This document shows positions 1-5,618 of a stretch of DNA of 6,366 nt, piece by piece (position 1 is the first letter of the stretch; each line of letters starts with the position of its first letter). The stretch is from assembly GCA_947625455.1 (NCBI GenBank), contig CANQOJ010000132.1:1-6366 (forward strand). Reading direction: 5' to 3'. The notes beneath the pieces are model-generated. The model had not been told where the DNA came from. It saw only the letters and a list, made by a program, of their open reading frames with translations, and made no database searches. Position numbers and translations under genes: made by a program. The stretch is from an uncultured Clostridia bacterium (GTDB taxonomy: Bacteria; Bacillota; Clostridia; Oscillospirales; Ruminococcaceae).

Positions 1-444
1 CATGATGTTGGAGCATGACAGGCTTTGTTCACCCTGCGCGTATATTATGTCCGCAACCGCTTCAGCCTGCGTTAATGACATCTTGCCGTTGAGCAGCGCG
101 CGTTTCGTAAATTCTCCCGCCGCCGCAGGCACAGCACCCGCCTTTACGCAAGCGCTCAAAACACGGCGTGTGACGTAAATTCCGCCATGACAGGAGATTT
201 CGCACACGTCCTCTCCCGTATATGAATACGGCGCGCGGAATACCAGCAAAACGCCGTCGTCAAGCCTCTCTTCCCCGTCGTATATTTTCCCGTAGGACGC
301 GGTGTAGCCTTGCATTTCGCGGACTTTCCTGCTTACGGGCATGAAAACTTTTTCCGCGACTTCAACGGCGTTTTCTCCCGAAATTCTCACCACCGAAATT
401 CCTCCGACAGCCATAGGAGTTGCCACGGCGCAAATTGTAGACAA
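1..444 (-). CDS. mnmE: tRNA modification GTPase MnmE (TrmE), N-terminal part, cut by window edge
   Basis: MnmE works with MnmG to add the (carboxymethyl)aminomethyl group to U34 of certain tRNAs, using a 5,10-methylene-tetrahydrofolate-derived carbon. Only the first 148 codons are visible, which is the N-terminal tetrahydrofolate-binding domain. The helical and G domains lie beyond position 1. My translation shows the family landmarks in order: STICAVATP then GGISVVRISG near the start, YTGEDVCEISCHGG in the middle, and GEFTKRALLNG followed by LTQAEAVADII near the edge. The start chosen is TTG at 444-442. It gives the usual MnmE N-terminus and has AGGTGAG just upstream. The next in-frame ATG is ten codons inside the conserved region and would remove the ATP-like motif. 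It lies 10 bases behind the secA stop codon in the same direction, so the two are almost certainly co-transcribed. Family identity is firm; only the TTG start is inferred. Confidence 0.95.
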   Translation of the reverse strand, partial: MSTICAVATPMAVGGISVVRISGENAVEVAEKVFMPVSRKVREMQGYTASYGKIYDGEERLDDGVLLVFRAPYSYTGEDVCEISCHGGIYVTRRVLSACVKAGAVPAAAGEFTKRALLNGKMSLTQAEAVADIIYAQGEQSLSCSNIM

Positions 445-455
445 CCCGCTCACCT
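445..455 (-). promoter_or_regulatory. Ribosome binding site for the mnmE TTG start, overlapping the secA stop
   Basis: Read on the minus strand, the secA stop TGA (457-455) runs straight into GGTGAG (454-449), then CGGG, then TTG (444-442). AGGTGA is a good Shine-Dalgarno match at about 5 bases from the start. Its overlap with the stop codon of the upstream gene suggests that ribosomes finishing secA reinitiate on mnmE. Confidence 0.7.
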
Positions 456-2743
456 CACTTTTTTCCAAACAGCTTTTTGAAAAATCCCGTTTTATTGCCG
501 TTATCCGAAACGGGTTTCTTTTCTTCCGCTGTTTCTTTCACAATCTCCTCTTTATCCTCGTCCGAAAATACGTTTAACAATATGGGTTTTACCTTAAATT
601 CTTCGGCAATATCGTTTAGAAGATATGTGTAAATCCTTGAGGGCTTTTCTATTGTGTAGTCCTCAAGCCTGTCGCATTTGAGAATGTCCTCAAGTTTTTC
701 AGCCATTCTTTCGGGAATGCTTCTCACGGCGTTTTCATAATACTCCTCGCACGCTATGGCATATTCCTCTGCGGGATTTCTGCCTGCAATCTGCGTGAGA
801 TGTATTCCCTCTCTGAGATAGGTTGTATAGTCGAGATAATCGCTGTGAAACTCGTTTAAAAGCGCGGCAAGCACCGTGTTTTCGAGCTTTTTAAGCGGTA
901 CTTCGCCGAATTTCTCAACCGCCTTTTCGTATAACTCAAAAGCGTTTTTCTTCCATATATCGCTCTGATATGTCCCGTCAAGCAGTGAGTATCTGCGCTC
1001 AAAGGTTATTTTGCGGTGCTTTTCGACTATCATTGTGTATTTCATAAGCTTTTCGCGCTCGTCAAATGCGTCGCCCTCGGAAATACGCTGTATTCTGCCC
1101 GCCTCTTTAAGCAGGGTTTTATCAGTCAGCGCGCCGCTTGTCTTTTCGCTCGGATAATGCCTCCCGCACAGCTTCTGCAAGCCGTTTTTCACCATGATTT
1201 CATCATCAAGCGCCGCGAAACATCTGCTTTCTCCCACATCACCCTGTCTGCCCGCTCTGCCGCGCAACTGTAATGTTATGCGCTCGCTTTCGCGCATTGC
1301 CGTTGATATAACGAGCAATCCGCCCACGTTAACCACAAAATCCCTGTTTTTGCCGTCCTCACCGCCGAGTTTTATGTCAACTCCCCGTCCTGCCATGTTT
1401 GTAGATATTGTAACGGCACCGCGGTTTCCTGCGTTTGCGATAATGCCCGCTTCTTCTTCGTCATTCTTCGCGTTAAGCACCACGCACGGTATGCCCTCAC
1501 TGCGAAGAATTTCAGCGGTTTTTTCGCTTTCCTCAATGCTCTGAGTACCCACAAGGACAGGACGCTCCGCTTTATACGCAGTTTTAATTGCTTCAATTAC
1601 CGCTTTTTGCTTTTCATCATTGTCGAAGTACAATTCAAGCGGATTGTCAATTCTCACGCAGGGAAGCCTTGTAGGCACGGTTTCCGTCAAAATCCCGTAG
1701 AACTTTTCAAACTCCTCTCTTGCGCTTTCGGCAGTGCCCGTCATGCCCGCAATTTTCGGATAAAGCCTTGCGAAATACTGCAAGGGGATACTGCCTATTA
1801 TTCTGCCTCTTGAAGTTATGGTAAGACCGTGTTTTGCTTCTGCCGCCGACTGTAATTCTCCCGGGAAAACTCTGCCGGGGGCTGTCCTGCCCGTAAATTC
1901 GTCTACAAGCACGATTTTGCCGTCTTTTACGATATAGTCCTTGTCCTCTTTCAAAACCTCTCTTGCCTTAAGGCAAGCGCAAATCTTCGCCAAAAGTCCT
2001 GCATTTTTCGCGGAGTAAATACTGCCCGCTCCGAAAACTTCTTCCGCTTTGTCAGCGCCGTTATCGGTGAGATAAACGTTTTTGGTTTCCTCGTCAATTT
2101 CAAAGTCATTTTCATTGAAATCCGCGATTTTCCCGTATACCTCTTTTACTGTGCCGTCGTCTTTTACAGCAACATCTCCCGCTATGACAAGCGGTATTCT
2201 CGCTTCGTCAATCAGAATGCTGTCCGCTTCGTCAAAAATAGCGAAATCGAACTTCGGAAAGCACATTTTCTCCGTTTCAAGTTCAACGAAATCCCTCAGA
2301 TAATCAAAGCACGTTTCCTTAGCGGTAGAGTAAACGACCTGCTTCAGATAAGCGGATTTGCGCTCGGCAGGAGGCGTTTTTTCGGTTATAACGCCGACCG
2401 AAACCCCCATTTCGTCATATACGGGCTTCATCCACTTATAATCGCGGTTTGCAAGATAATCGTTGAATGTTAAAACGTGTACAAACCCGCCGTTTAACGC
2501 GTGTGCGCAAGCCGCGAAAACCGCGCACAGCGTCTTTCCTTCGCCCGTCTGCATCTGCACCATTCTGCCTTTATTAAGCGCAATTGACGCTGATAACTGT
2601 TCGTCAAACGGCGTTATATGAAGCGTCTTTTTCACAGCGTTATAACAGCTCGCGAAAATTTCCTCTGTTGAATTTCCCGAAACATTCCCGCTGTCCGCAA
2701 GCGATTTTATCTTTAATATGGTTTTATTGTCAGAAATCTCCAA
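455..2743 (-). CDS. secA: SecA-family preprotein translocase ATPase, short SecA2-like form
   Basis: This is an ATP-driven motor that pushes unfolded proteins through the SecYEG channel at the cytoplasmic membrane. Visible in 762 residues: Walker A MQTGEGKT (64-71), NDYLANRD (94-101), Walker B DEAD with ILIDEAR following (171-182), the linking GMTGTA (333-338), TNMAGRGVDI (448-457) and QLRGRAGRQGD (492-502), so both nucleotide-binding lobes are intact. The scaffold helix is around 545-580 and the C-terminal LREGIHL signature is at 643-649. Only about 65 residues separate the end of the scaffold helix from LREGIHL, whereas canonical SecA has well over 100, so the helical wing domain is reduced. 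There is no C-terminal zinc-binding CxC motif; the protein ends in a basic amphipathic GFFKKLFGKK. Length and these losses resemble SecA2 of Listeria, Clostridioides and mycobacteria rather than housekeeping SecA. The start is TTG at 2743-2741, set by GGGAGG 6 bases upstream. SecA family is certain; the SecA2 assignment is likely. No SecY2 or obvious export substrate is in view. Confidence 0.93.
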   Translation of the reverse strand: MEISDNKTILKIKSLADSGNVSGNSTEEIFASCYNAVKKTLHITPFDEQLSASIALNKGRMVQMQTGEGKTLCAVFAACAHALNGGFVHVLTFNDYLANRDYKWMKPVYDEMGVSVGVITEKTPPAERKSAYLKQVVYSTAKETCFDYLRDFVELETEKMCFPKFDFAIFDEADSILIDEARIPLVIAGDVAVKDDGTVKEVYGKIADFNENDFEIDEETKNVYLTDNGADKAEEVFGAGSIYSAKNAGLLAKICACLKAREVLKEDKDYIVKDGKIVLVDEFTGRTAPGRVFPGELQSAAEAKHGLTITSRGRIIGSIPLQYFARLYPKIAGMTGTAESAREEFEKFYGILTETVPTRLPCVRIDNPLELYFDNDEKQKAVIEAIKTAYKAERPVLVGTQSIEESEKTAEILRSEGIPCVVLNAKNDEEEAGIIANAGNRGAVTISTNMAGRGVDIKLGGEDGKNRDFVVNVGGLLVISTAMRESERITLQLRGRAGRQGDVGESRCFAALDDEIMVKNGLQKLCGRHYPSEKTSGALTDKTLLKEAGRIQRISEGDAFDEREKLMKYTMIVEKHRKITFERRYSLLDGTYQSDIWKKNAFELYEKAVEKFGEVPLKKLENTVLAALLNEFHSDYLDYTTYLREGIHLTQIAGRNPAEEYAIACEEYYENAVRSIPERMAEKLEDILKCDRLEDYTIEKPSRIYTYLLNDIAEEFKVKPILLNVFSDEDKEEIVKETAEEKKPVSDNGNKTGFFKKLFGKK

Positions 2744-2755
2744 ATTTATCCTCCC
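2744..2755 (-). promoter_or_regulatory. Ribosome binding site fixing the secA TTG start, inside the Nudix gene end
   Basis: On the minus strand, GGGAGG (2755-2750) is formed by the last codons of the Nudix gene. The Nudix stop TAA is at 2748-2746 and the secA TTG start at 2743-2741, with 6 bases between the Shine-Dalgarno core and the start. The site lies under ribosomes finishing the Nudix gene, which predicts coupled translation. Confidence 0.75.
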
Positions 2756-3270
2756 GACCTTGCTTCAATCAGCGCGTTGCTGAGTTCATGCCCTCTGCTG
2801 TTAAGCCAGCGTGTGACCGTGCGCGTAGTCTGTCCGTTTTGCGACATCTCGCACAATCTTTCAAAACTCACCCATTTTGCCGCGCAGACCTCGATTGCCT
2901 GCAATTTAAGCTGTGTAAGTTCAACATTTCTTTCCAGAACGTAAAAATCCCTTAACATGCTGTCAGTCGTCATTGTCCAGTCAAGCACAAGTTCATCGGG
3001 ACTTGCTTCTATGCCCGTTTCCTCAAAAAGTTCCCTCGCCGCGGCTTCTCTTGAAGTTTCTCCCGATACCGCGCAGCCGCCCGAACATTCCCATTTCCCT
3101 CCGCTTGTTTTTTCGGGAACTCTCTGCGTAAGAAGAATTTCTCCTCTGCTGTTTACCGTCATAACCTGAACGACAATGTGATATTCGCCCGGCGGTATGG
3201 GCGCGCCTCTAAGAATTTTTTTGCCGAGAGGTTTTCTGTCGTAAGTGTACAAGTCAAAATATTCCGTCAT
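2746..3270 (-). CDS. Nudix hydrolase, first gene of the secA-mnmE operon
   Basis: Nudix enzymes hydrolyse nucleoside diphosphates linked to another moiety, using a divalent metal held by the Nudix box. The 174-residue protein has a perfect box, G-x5-E-x7-RELFEETGI, at residues 65-87. The metal-binding glutamates of REnnEE lie at 80, 83 and 84. The N-terminal part (FDLYTYDRKPLGKK, then PPGEYHIVVQVMTVNSRGEILLTQR from 26) has the layout of the isopentenyl-diphosphate isomerase-like Nudix branch, whose substrates are mostly unknown, so substrate cannot be called. No signal peptide or membrane segment is seen, so it should be cytosolic. The ATG at 3270-3268 follows GAGGGG at about 8 bases. Two bases separate its stop from the secA start, and it is the promoter-proximal gene of the leftward operon. 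Why a Nudix enzyme travels with SecA and MnmE is unknown. Confidence 0.92.
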   Translation of the reverse strand: MTEYFDLYTYDRKPLGKKILRGAPIPPGEYHIVVQVMTVNSRGEILLTQRVPEKTSGGKWECSGGCAVSGETSREAAARELFEETGIEASPDELVLDWTMTTDSMLRDFYVLERNVELTQLKLQAIEVCAAKWVSFERLCEMSQNGQTTRTVTRWLNSRGHELSNALIEARSGG

Positions 3271-3313
3271 CGGCTAATCCCCTCTTTTCTCGCTTTTATT
3301 TTCTTTTTCATAA

Positions 3314-3357
3314 GGCAAGTTTTAAATTTCCCCCCCCAAAAAAGTTTTCAACTTGCC
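3314..3357 (-). repeat. Inverted repeat with C8/G8 loop in the Nudix operon leader
   Basis: GGCAAGTT (3314-3321) and AACTTGCC (3350-3357) pair perfectly over 8 bp. After a 2x2 internal loop, six more pairs form (AAATTT with AAGTTT, one G-U). The loop holds eight consecutive C on the plus strand (3330-3337) next to six A. It lies between the leftward promoter and the Nudix start, so it would be in the 5' untranslated leader as a hairpin with a G8 loop. No U-run follows the stem on either strand, so it does not look like an intrinsic terminator. A role as operator, RNA stability element or slippage-prone switch is possible but unproven. Confidence 0.6.
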
Positions 3358-3376
3358 CAAAAGATACACTATTTTT

Positions 3377-3405
3377 ATTATAACATATATTTGCAATAAT
3401 TTCAA
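3377..3405 (-). promoter_or_regulatory. Sigma-A-type promoter for the Nudix-secA-mnmE operon
   Basis: On the minus strand a TTGAAA -35 box (3405-3400) and a TATAAT -10 box (3382-3377) are separated by exactly 17 bases. Predicted transcription start is near 3370, giving a leader of about 100 bases before the Nudix ATG. This is the only promoter match I found for the leftward operon. Confidence 0.7.
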
Positions 3406-3407
3406 GA

Positions 3408-3436
3408 TTGACAAACTATTTTTTATAGATTATAAT
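3408..3436 (+). promoter_or_regulatory. Consensus sigma-A promoter for the HAD phosphatase gene
   Basis: TTGACA (3408-3413) and TATAAT (3431-3436) are both perfect consensus and stand 17 bases apart. The predicted start point is about 3442-3444, very close upstream of the ribosome binding site. A nine-base direct repeat ATAGATTAT (3425-3433 and 3435-3443), with a 10-base period, straddles the -10 box and could be a repressor site. Confidence 0.85.
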
Positions 3437-3468
3437 AGATTATGATAAATTCTTTGGAGATGATTTTT

Positions 3469-4116
3469 ATGTATGATCCCGTTATCTTTGACCTTGACGG
3501 TACGCTTTTAAACACTTTAGGAGATCTTTGCACAGCGGGAAATTATGCGCTGAACTGTCTTGGGTTTCCTGTTCACGAGGAATGCGAATATAAGCTTTTT
3601 GTGGGGAACGGTATTCCAAAGCTTATAGAACGCATTCTGCCAAAAGGATTTTCTGAAAATGATTTCAATGAAGCATACAGAATATTCGGTGAATATTATT
3701 CGGTTCACAATGCTGACAGGACTGTGCCGTATGACGGGATTGCAGAACTTGTTGCAGAACTTAATTCGCTTGGAATAACCTGCCTTTGCAACACAAACAA
3801 GTCGCACGCCTATGCTGTTAAACTTCTGAAGCGGTTTTTTGCTGACAGTATAACGGAAATCATAGGCGGTGAGAACGGATTTGAGAGAAAACCCGCGCCG
3901 GATGCCGCGCGGTATTTAGCCGAAAAATACAAAAAACCGAACCGCAAACCCATTTACATAGGCGACAGTTCGGTTGATATGCAGACGGCAATAAATGCGG
4001 GAATAGACGCGTGCGGGGTGTTGTGGGGATTTCGTGCAAGAGATGAACTGGAAAGTTACAAGCCTGCTTTCTTGGTGAACAATGCAGAGGAACTGCGTTC
4101 GGTCATTCTCGGATAA
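3469..4116 (+). CDS. HAD-superfamily hydrolase, phosphoglycolate phosphatase-like
   Basis: A cytosolic phosphatase of the haloacid dehalogenase superfamily. All four HAD motifs are present in 215 residues: DLDGT with nucleophile D8 and acid/base D10; the motif II threonine T109 in CNTNKS; the motif III lysine K141 in KPAPD; and the motif IV acid cluster GDSSVD (165-170). Residues about 15-85 form a helical C1 cap as in Gph and beta-phosphoglucomutase. The motifs fit phosphoglycolate phosphatase best, but related enzymes act on other small phosphosugars or nucleotides, so the substrate is open. The start at 3469 is chosen over an in-frame ATG at 3442 for two reasons. GGAG (3456-3459) sits 9 bases before it, and 3442 coincides with the predicted transcription start. 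The protein then begins MYDPVIFDLDGT, as is usual for the family. It has its own promoter, divergent from the Nudix operon. Confidence 0.92.
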   Translation: MYDPVIFDLDGTLLNTLGDLCTAGNYALNCLGFPVHEECEYKLFVGNGIPKLIERILPKGFSENDFNEAYRIFGEYYSVHNADRTVPYDGIAELVAELNSLGITCLCNTNKSHAYAVKLLKRFFADSITEIIGGENGFERKPAPDAARYLAEKYKKPNRKPIYIGDSSVDMQTAINAGIDACGVLWGFRARDELESYKPAFLVNNAEELRSVILG

Positions 4117-4142
4117 TATCGGCAAAAAATTTTGTAAAGCTA

Positions 4143-4171
4143 TTTACAATTTAAACGGAATGTGTTATAAT
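4143..4171 (+). promoter_or_regulatory. Promoter of pilT with extended -10
   Basis: TTTACA (4143-4148) and TATAAT (4166-4171) are 17 bases apart, with a TGn extension (4163-4165) immediately before the -10 box. The predicted start is near 4178, about 33 bases ahead of the pilT ATG. The promoter lies in the 94-base gap after the HAD gene. No clear terminator hairpin is seen in that gap, so some read-through from upstream is possible. Confidence 0.8.
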
Positions 4172-4210
4172 GAACTTAGGGTTATTTTATTCTGAATAAG
4201 GAGTTATTTT

Positions 4211-5260
4211 ATGACATTTGAAGATTTTATTATGCAGGCGCGTGAAATGAAAGCCTCGGATATTCACCTTACTGTCGGTATGCCGACAGTTATAAGAGTA
4301 CACGGAGAATTAAGACGTTATCAGGACCTTTCAGACCAGGTTGTTTACCGCACGATTATGTCTATACTTACTCCCGAACAAGAGCAGATACTTTCTAAAG
4401 GGCGCGATGTTGACTTCAGCTTTGAACTTAAAAACGGCGCGCGTCAGCGTGTAAACGTGTTCCACCAGAGCGGAAAACTTGCATGTTCTATTCGTTTGCT
4501 GAACGAGGAAATTCTTACCATTGAACAGCTTGGACTGCCGCCTGTTCTGCTTGAACTTGCGAAAAAGCGCAAAGGGCTTATTCTCGTTACGGGACCTACG
4601 GGTTCGGGCAAATCCACAACTCTTGCTGCCATGATACAAAACGTAAACGAAACCCGCGCGTGTCATATCATAACCATAGAAGATCCTATTGAATACCGCT
4701 ATCCCCAGGCAAAAGCCACCATACATCAGCGTGAAGTCGGACGTGATGTTCAGAGCTTCTCGGACGCGCTGAGAAGTGCGCTGCGTGAGGATCCGGACGT
4801 TATTCTTATCGGTGAGATGCGCGACTATGAAACAATTTCGCTCGCGCTGACTGCCGCTGAAACGGGACATCTTGTGTTCGGAACGCTTCATACGTCATCT
4901 GCGGCGCAGACTATCGACCGTATTATCGACGTCTGCCCTGTTGACGCAAAAGAACAGGTACGAGCGCAGGTTGCGAACATGATACAGGGAGTTGTGGCGC
5001 AGCTGCTTATTCCTACATCTGACGGCAAGGGCAGAGTTGCGTGCGATGAAATCATGCTCGGCACTGACGCCATAAGAAACCTTATCCGCGCGAATAAGAT
5101 AGCGCAAATGGAAACAACAATGCAGGGCGGCTCGTCTGTCGGAATGCAGACGCTTATAGACGCGCTTGGAAAGCTGTATAAGGCGGGGAAAATATCCTAT
5201 CAGACAGCGCTTGAATACTCAAATAACCCGCCCGAAATGGAAAAGAAACTTATGAGCTAG
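4211..5260 (+). CDS. pilT: Type IV pilus retraction ATPase PilT
   Basis: PilT is the hexameric AAA-like motor at the cytoplasmic base of type IV pili that powers pilus disassembly, giving twitching motility and DNA uptake. At 349 residues it is full length. In order: an N-terminal PAS-like domain including KASDIHLTVGMP (14-25); Walker A GPTGSGKST (128-136); the Asp box ITIEDPIEY (154-162); the Walker B region DPDVILIGEMRD (194-205) with catalytic Glu202; the His box around ETGHLVFGTLHT (217-228); and the C-terminal AIRNLIR (287-293). AIRNLIR is the signature that separates PilT from PilB extension motors. Nothing is missing, so it should be active. The ATG is preceded by AAGGAG (4198-4203) at 7 bases. 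It has its own promoter and is followed by non-coding repeats; pilB, pilC and pilin genes are not in the window, so it appears to stand alone here. Confidence 0.97.
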   Translation: MTFEDFIMQAREMKASDIHLTVGMPTVIRVHGELRRYQDLSDQVVYRTIMSILTPEQEQILSKGRDVDFSFELKNGARQRVNVFHQSGKLACSIRLLNEEILTIEQLGLPPVLLELAKKRKGLILVTGPTGSGKSTTLAAMIQNVNETRACHIITIEDPIEYRYPQAKATIHQREVGRDVQSFSDALRSALREDPDVILIGEMRDYETISLALTAAETGHLVFGTLHTSSAAQTIDRIIDVCPVDAKEQVRAQVANMIQGVVAQLLIPTSDGKGRVACDEIMLGTDAIRNLIRANKIAQMETTMQGGSSVGMQTLIDALGKLYKAGKISYQTALEYSNNPPEMEKKLMS

Positions 5261-5295
5261 AATACAGTATACAGTTTATAGTGTAAAGTATACAG
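5261..5295 (+). repeat. Degenerate heptanucleotide tandem repeat
   Basis: Five consecutive 7-base units begin at the base after the pilT TAG stop: AATACAG, TATACAG, TTTATAG, TGTAAAG, TATACAG. Four of the five begin with T, and the consensus is TNTACAG. A sixth, decayed unit (TTAAGGT) may follow. Units 2 and 5 lie within an 11-base exact repeat, AGTATACAGTT, at 5266-5276 and 5287-5297, 21 bases apart. It resembles in style the short tandem heptamers known from cyanobacteria, although the sequence kinship is not established. Confidence 0.7.
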
Positions 5296-5301
5296 TTAAG
5301 G

Positions 5302-5342
5302 TATCCGCGCATTATCTGCCAAAGGCAGATAATGCGCGGATA
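5302..5342. repeat. 19-bp perfect inverted repeat with 3-base loop, possible pilT terminator
   Basis: Arms 5302-5320 and 5324-5342 are perfectly complementary over 19 bp around an AAA loop, and the outer half is GC-rich (CCGCGC/GCGCGG). It begins 41 bases after the pilT stop. The bases after it on the plus strand (ATATTTAGATTGTTTT) are T-rich but not a clean T-run, so it is a weak fit to an intrinsic terminator. The length and perfection of the stem would also suit a dispersed palindromic repeat. Confidence 0.75.
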
Positions 5343-5344
5343 AT

Positions 5345-5486
5345 ATTTAGATTGTTTTGAAATTATCAGAGCGTAAGCAACCGTAACAGGTTGCTTACAC
5401 TCTACTTCTAGAAGTTAGAGTTTAAAGCAAAAGAGCGTAAACCGTTAAATGGGTTTACGCTCTGATAATTTCAAAACAATCTTAAT
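5345..5486. repeat. Nested palindromic element with 32-base terminal inverted repeats (MITE-like or structured RNA)
   Basis: The ends 5345-5376 and 5455-5486 are inverted repeats matching at 31 of 32 positions; the inner 28 bases (5349-5376 and 5455-5482) match perfectly. Inside are three further palindromes. Hairpin A is 5368-5403, with 14 of 15 pairs and loop GTAACA. The 12-base palindrome ACTTCTAGAAGT is at 5404-5415. Hairpin C is 5432-5463, with 12 perfect pairs and an 8-base loop. Hairpins A and C share the base AGAGCGTAA and look like diverged copies of one unit. The whole can fold either as one long stem or as a 19-bp outer stem carrying separate hairpins. There is no coding potential and no obvious target-site duplication. 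A non-autonomous mobile element, an extragenic palindromic repeat or a structured RNA are all possible. Confidence 0.75.
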
Positions 5487-5618
5487 CCAAACCTATCAAT
5501 TTTAATCAATTTCCAAAAACTTTTTGATATTCCCTTTTTCAATGAAATTAGGAGTTTGTTCAAATCCTTTTTTTTGGTTTTTGACTTTCTTTAGATTGCT
5601 CCAAAGCGGACGCTTGTT
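5487..5618. other. AT-rich non-coding gap downstream of the SdpI-family gene
   Basis: This stretch completes a 358-base gene-free region between pilT and the SdpI-family gene. I see no promoter, terminator hairpin or convincing gene. On the minus strand the frame of the SdpI-family gene stays open for 38 codons past its TAG stop (5621-5619), to a TAA at 5504-5502. The encoded peptide is lysine-rich and has no family I recognise. Confidence 0.5.

Noticed and set aside
341..577. Plus-strand open frame across the secA-mnmE junction
   Set aside because: It overlaps two clear minus-strand genes in antisense and encodes no recognisable family.
1194..1544. Plus-strand serine/proline-rich open frame opposite secA
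   Set aside because: Biased composition typical of an antisense shadow, over the conserved SecA helicase motifs.
3314..3357. Intrinsic terminator or attenuator before the Nudix gene
   Set aside because: No T-run follows the stem on either strand, so only a hairpin is claimed.
3442..3468. Upstream ATG start for the HAD phosphatase
   Set aside because: It coincides with the predicted transcription start and has no ribosome binding site; GGAG places the start at 3469, matching the family N-terminus.
4331..4891. 186-codon open frame on the minus strand inside pilT
   Set aside because: It lies wholly antisense to strongly conserved PilT motifs, has no ribosome binding site that I could see, and its protein has no recognisable domain; it is a shadow of pilT codon usage.
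5368..5463. Integron attC-like site, since a GTTRRRY match (GTTAAAT) lies among hairpins
   Set aside because: No paired RYYYAAC core in the right place, no integrase or gene cassette, and the match sits in a hairpin loop.
5261..5486. CRISPR array
   Set aside because: Repeats are 7-base tandem units or inverted, not direct repeats of 24-40 bases separated by unique spacers, and no cas gene is present.
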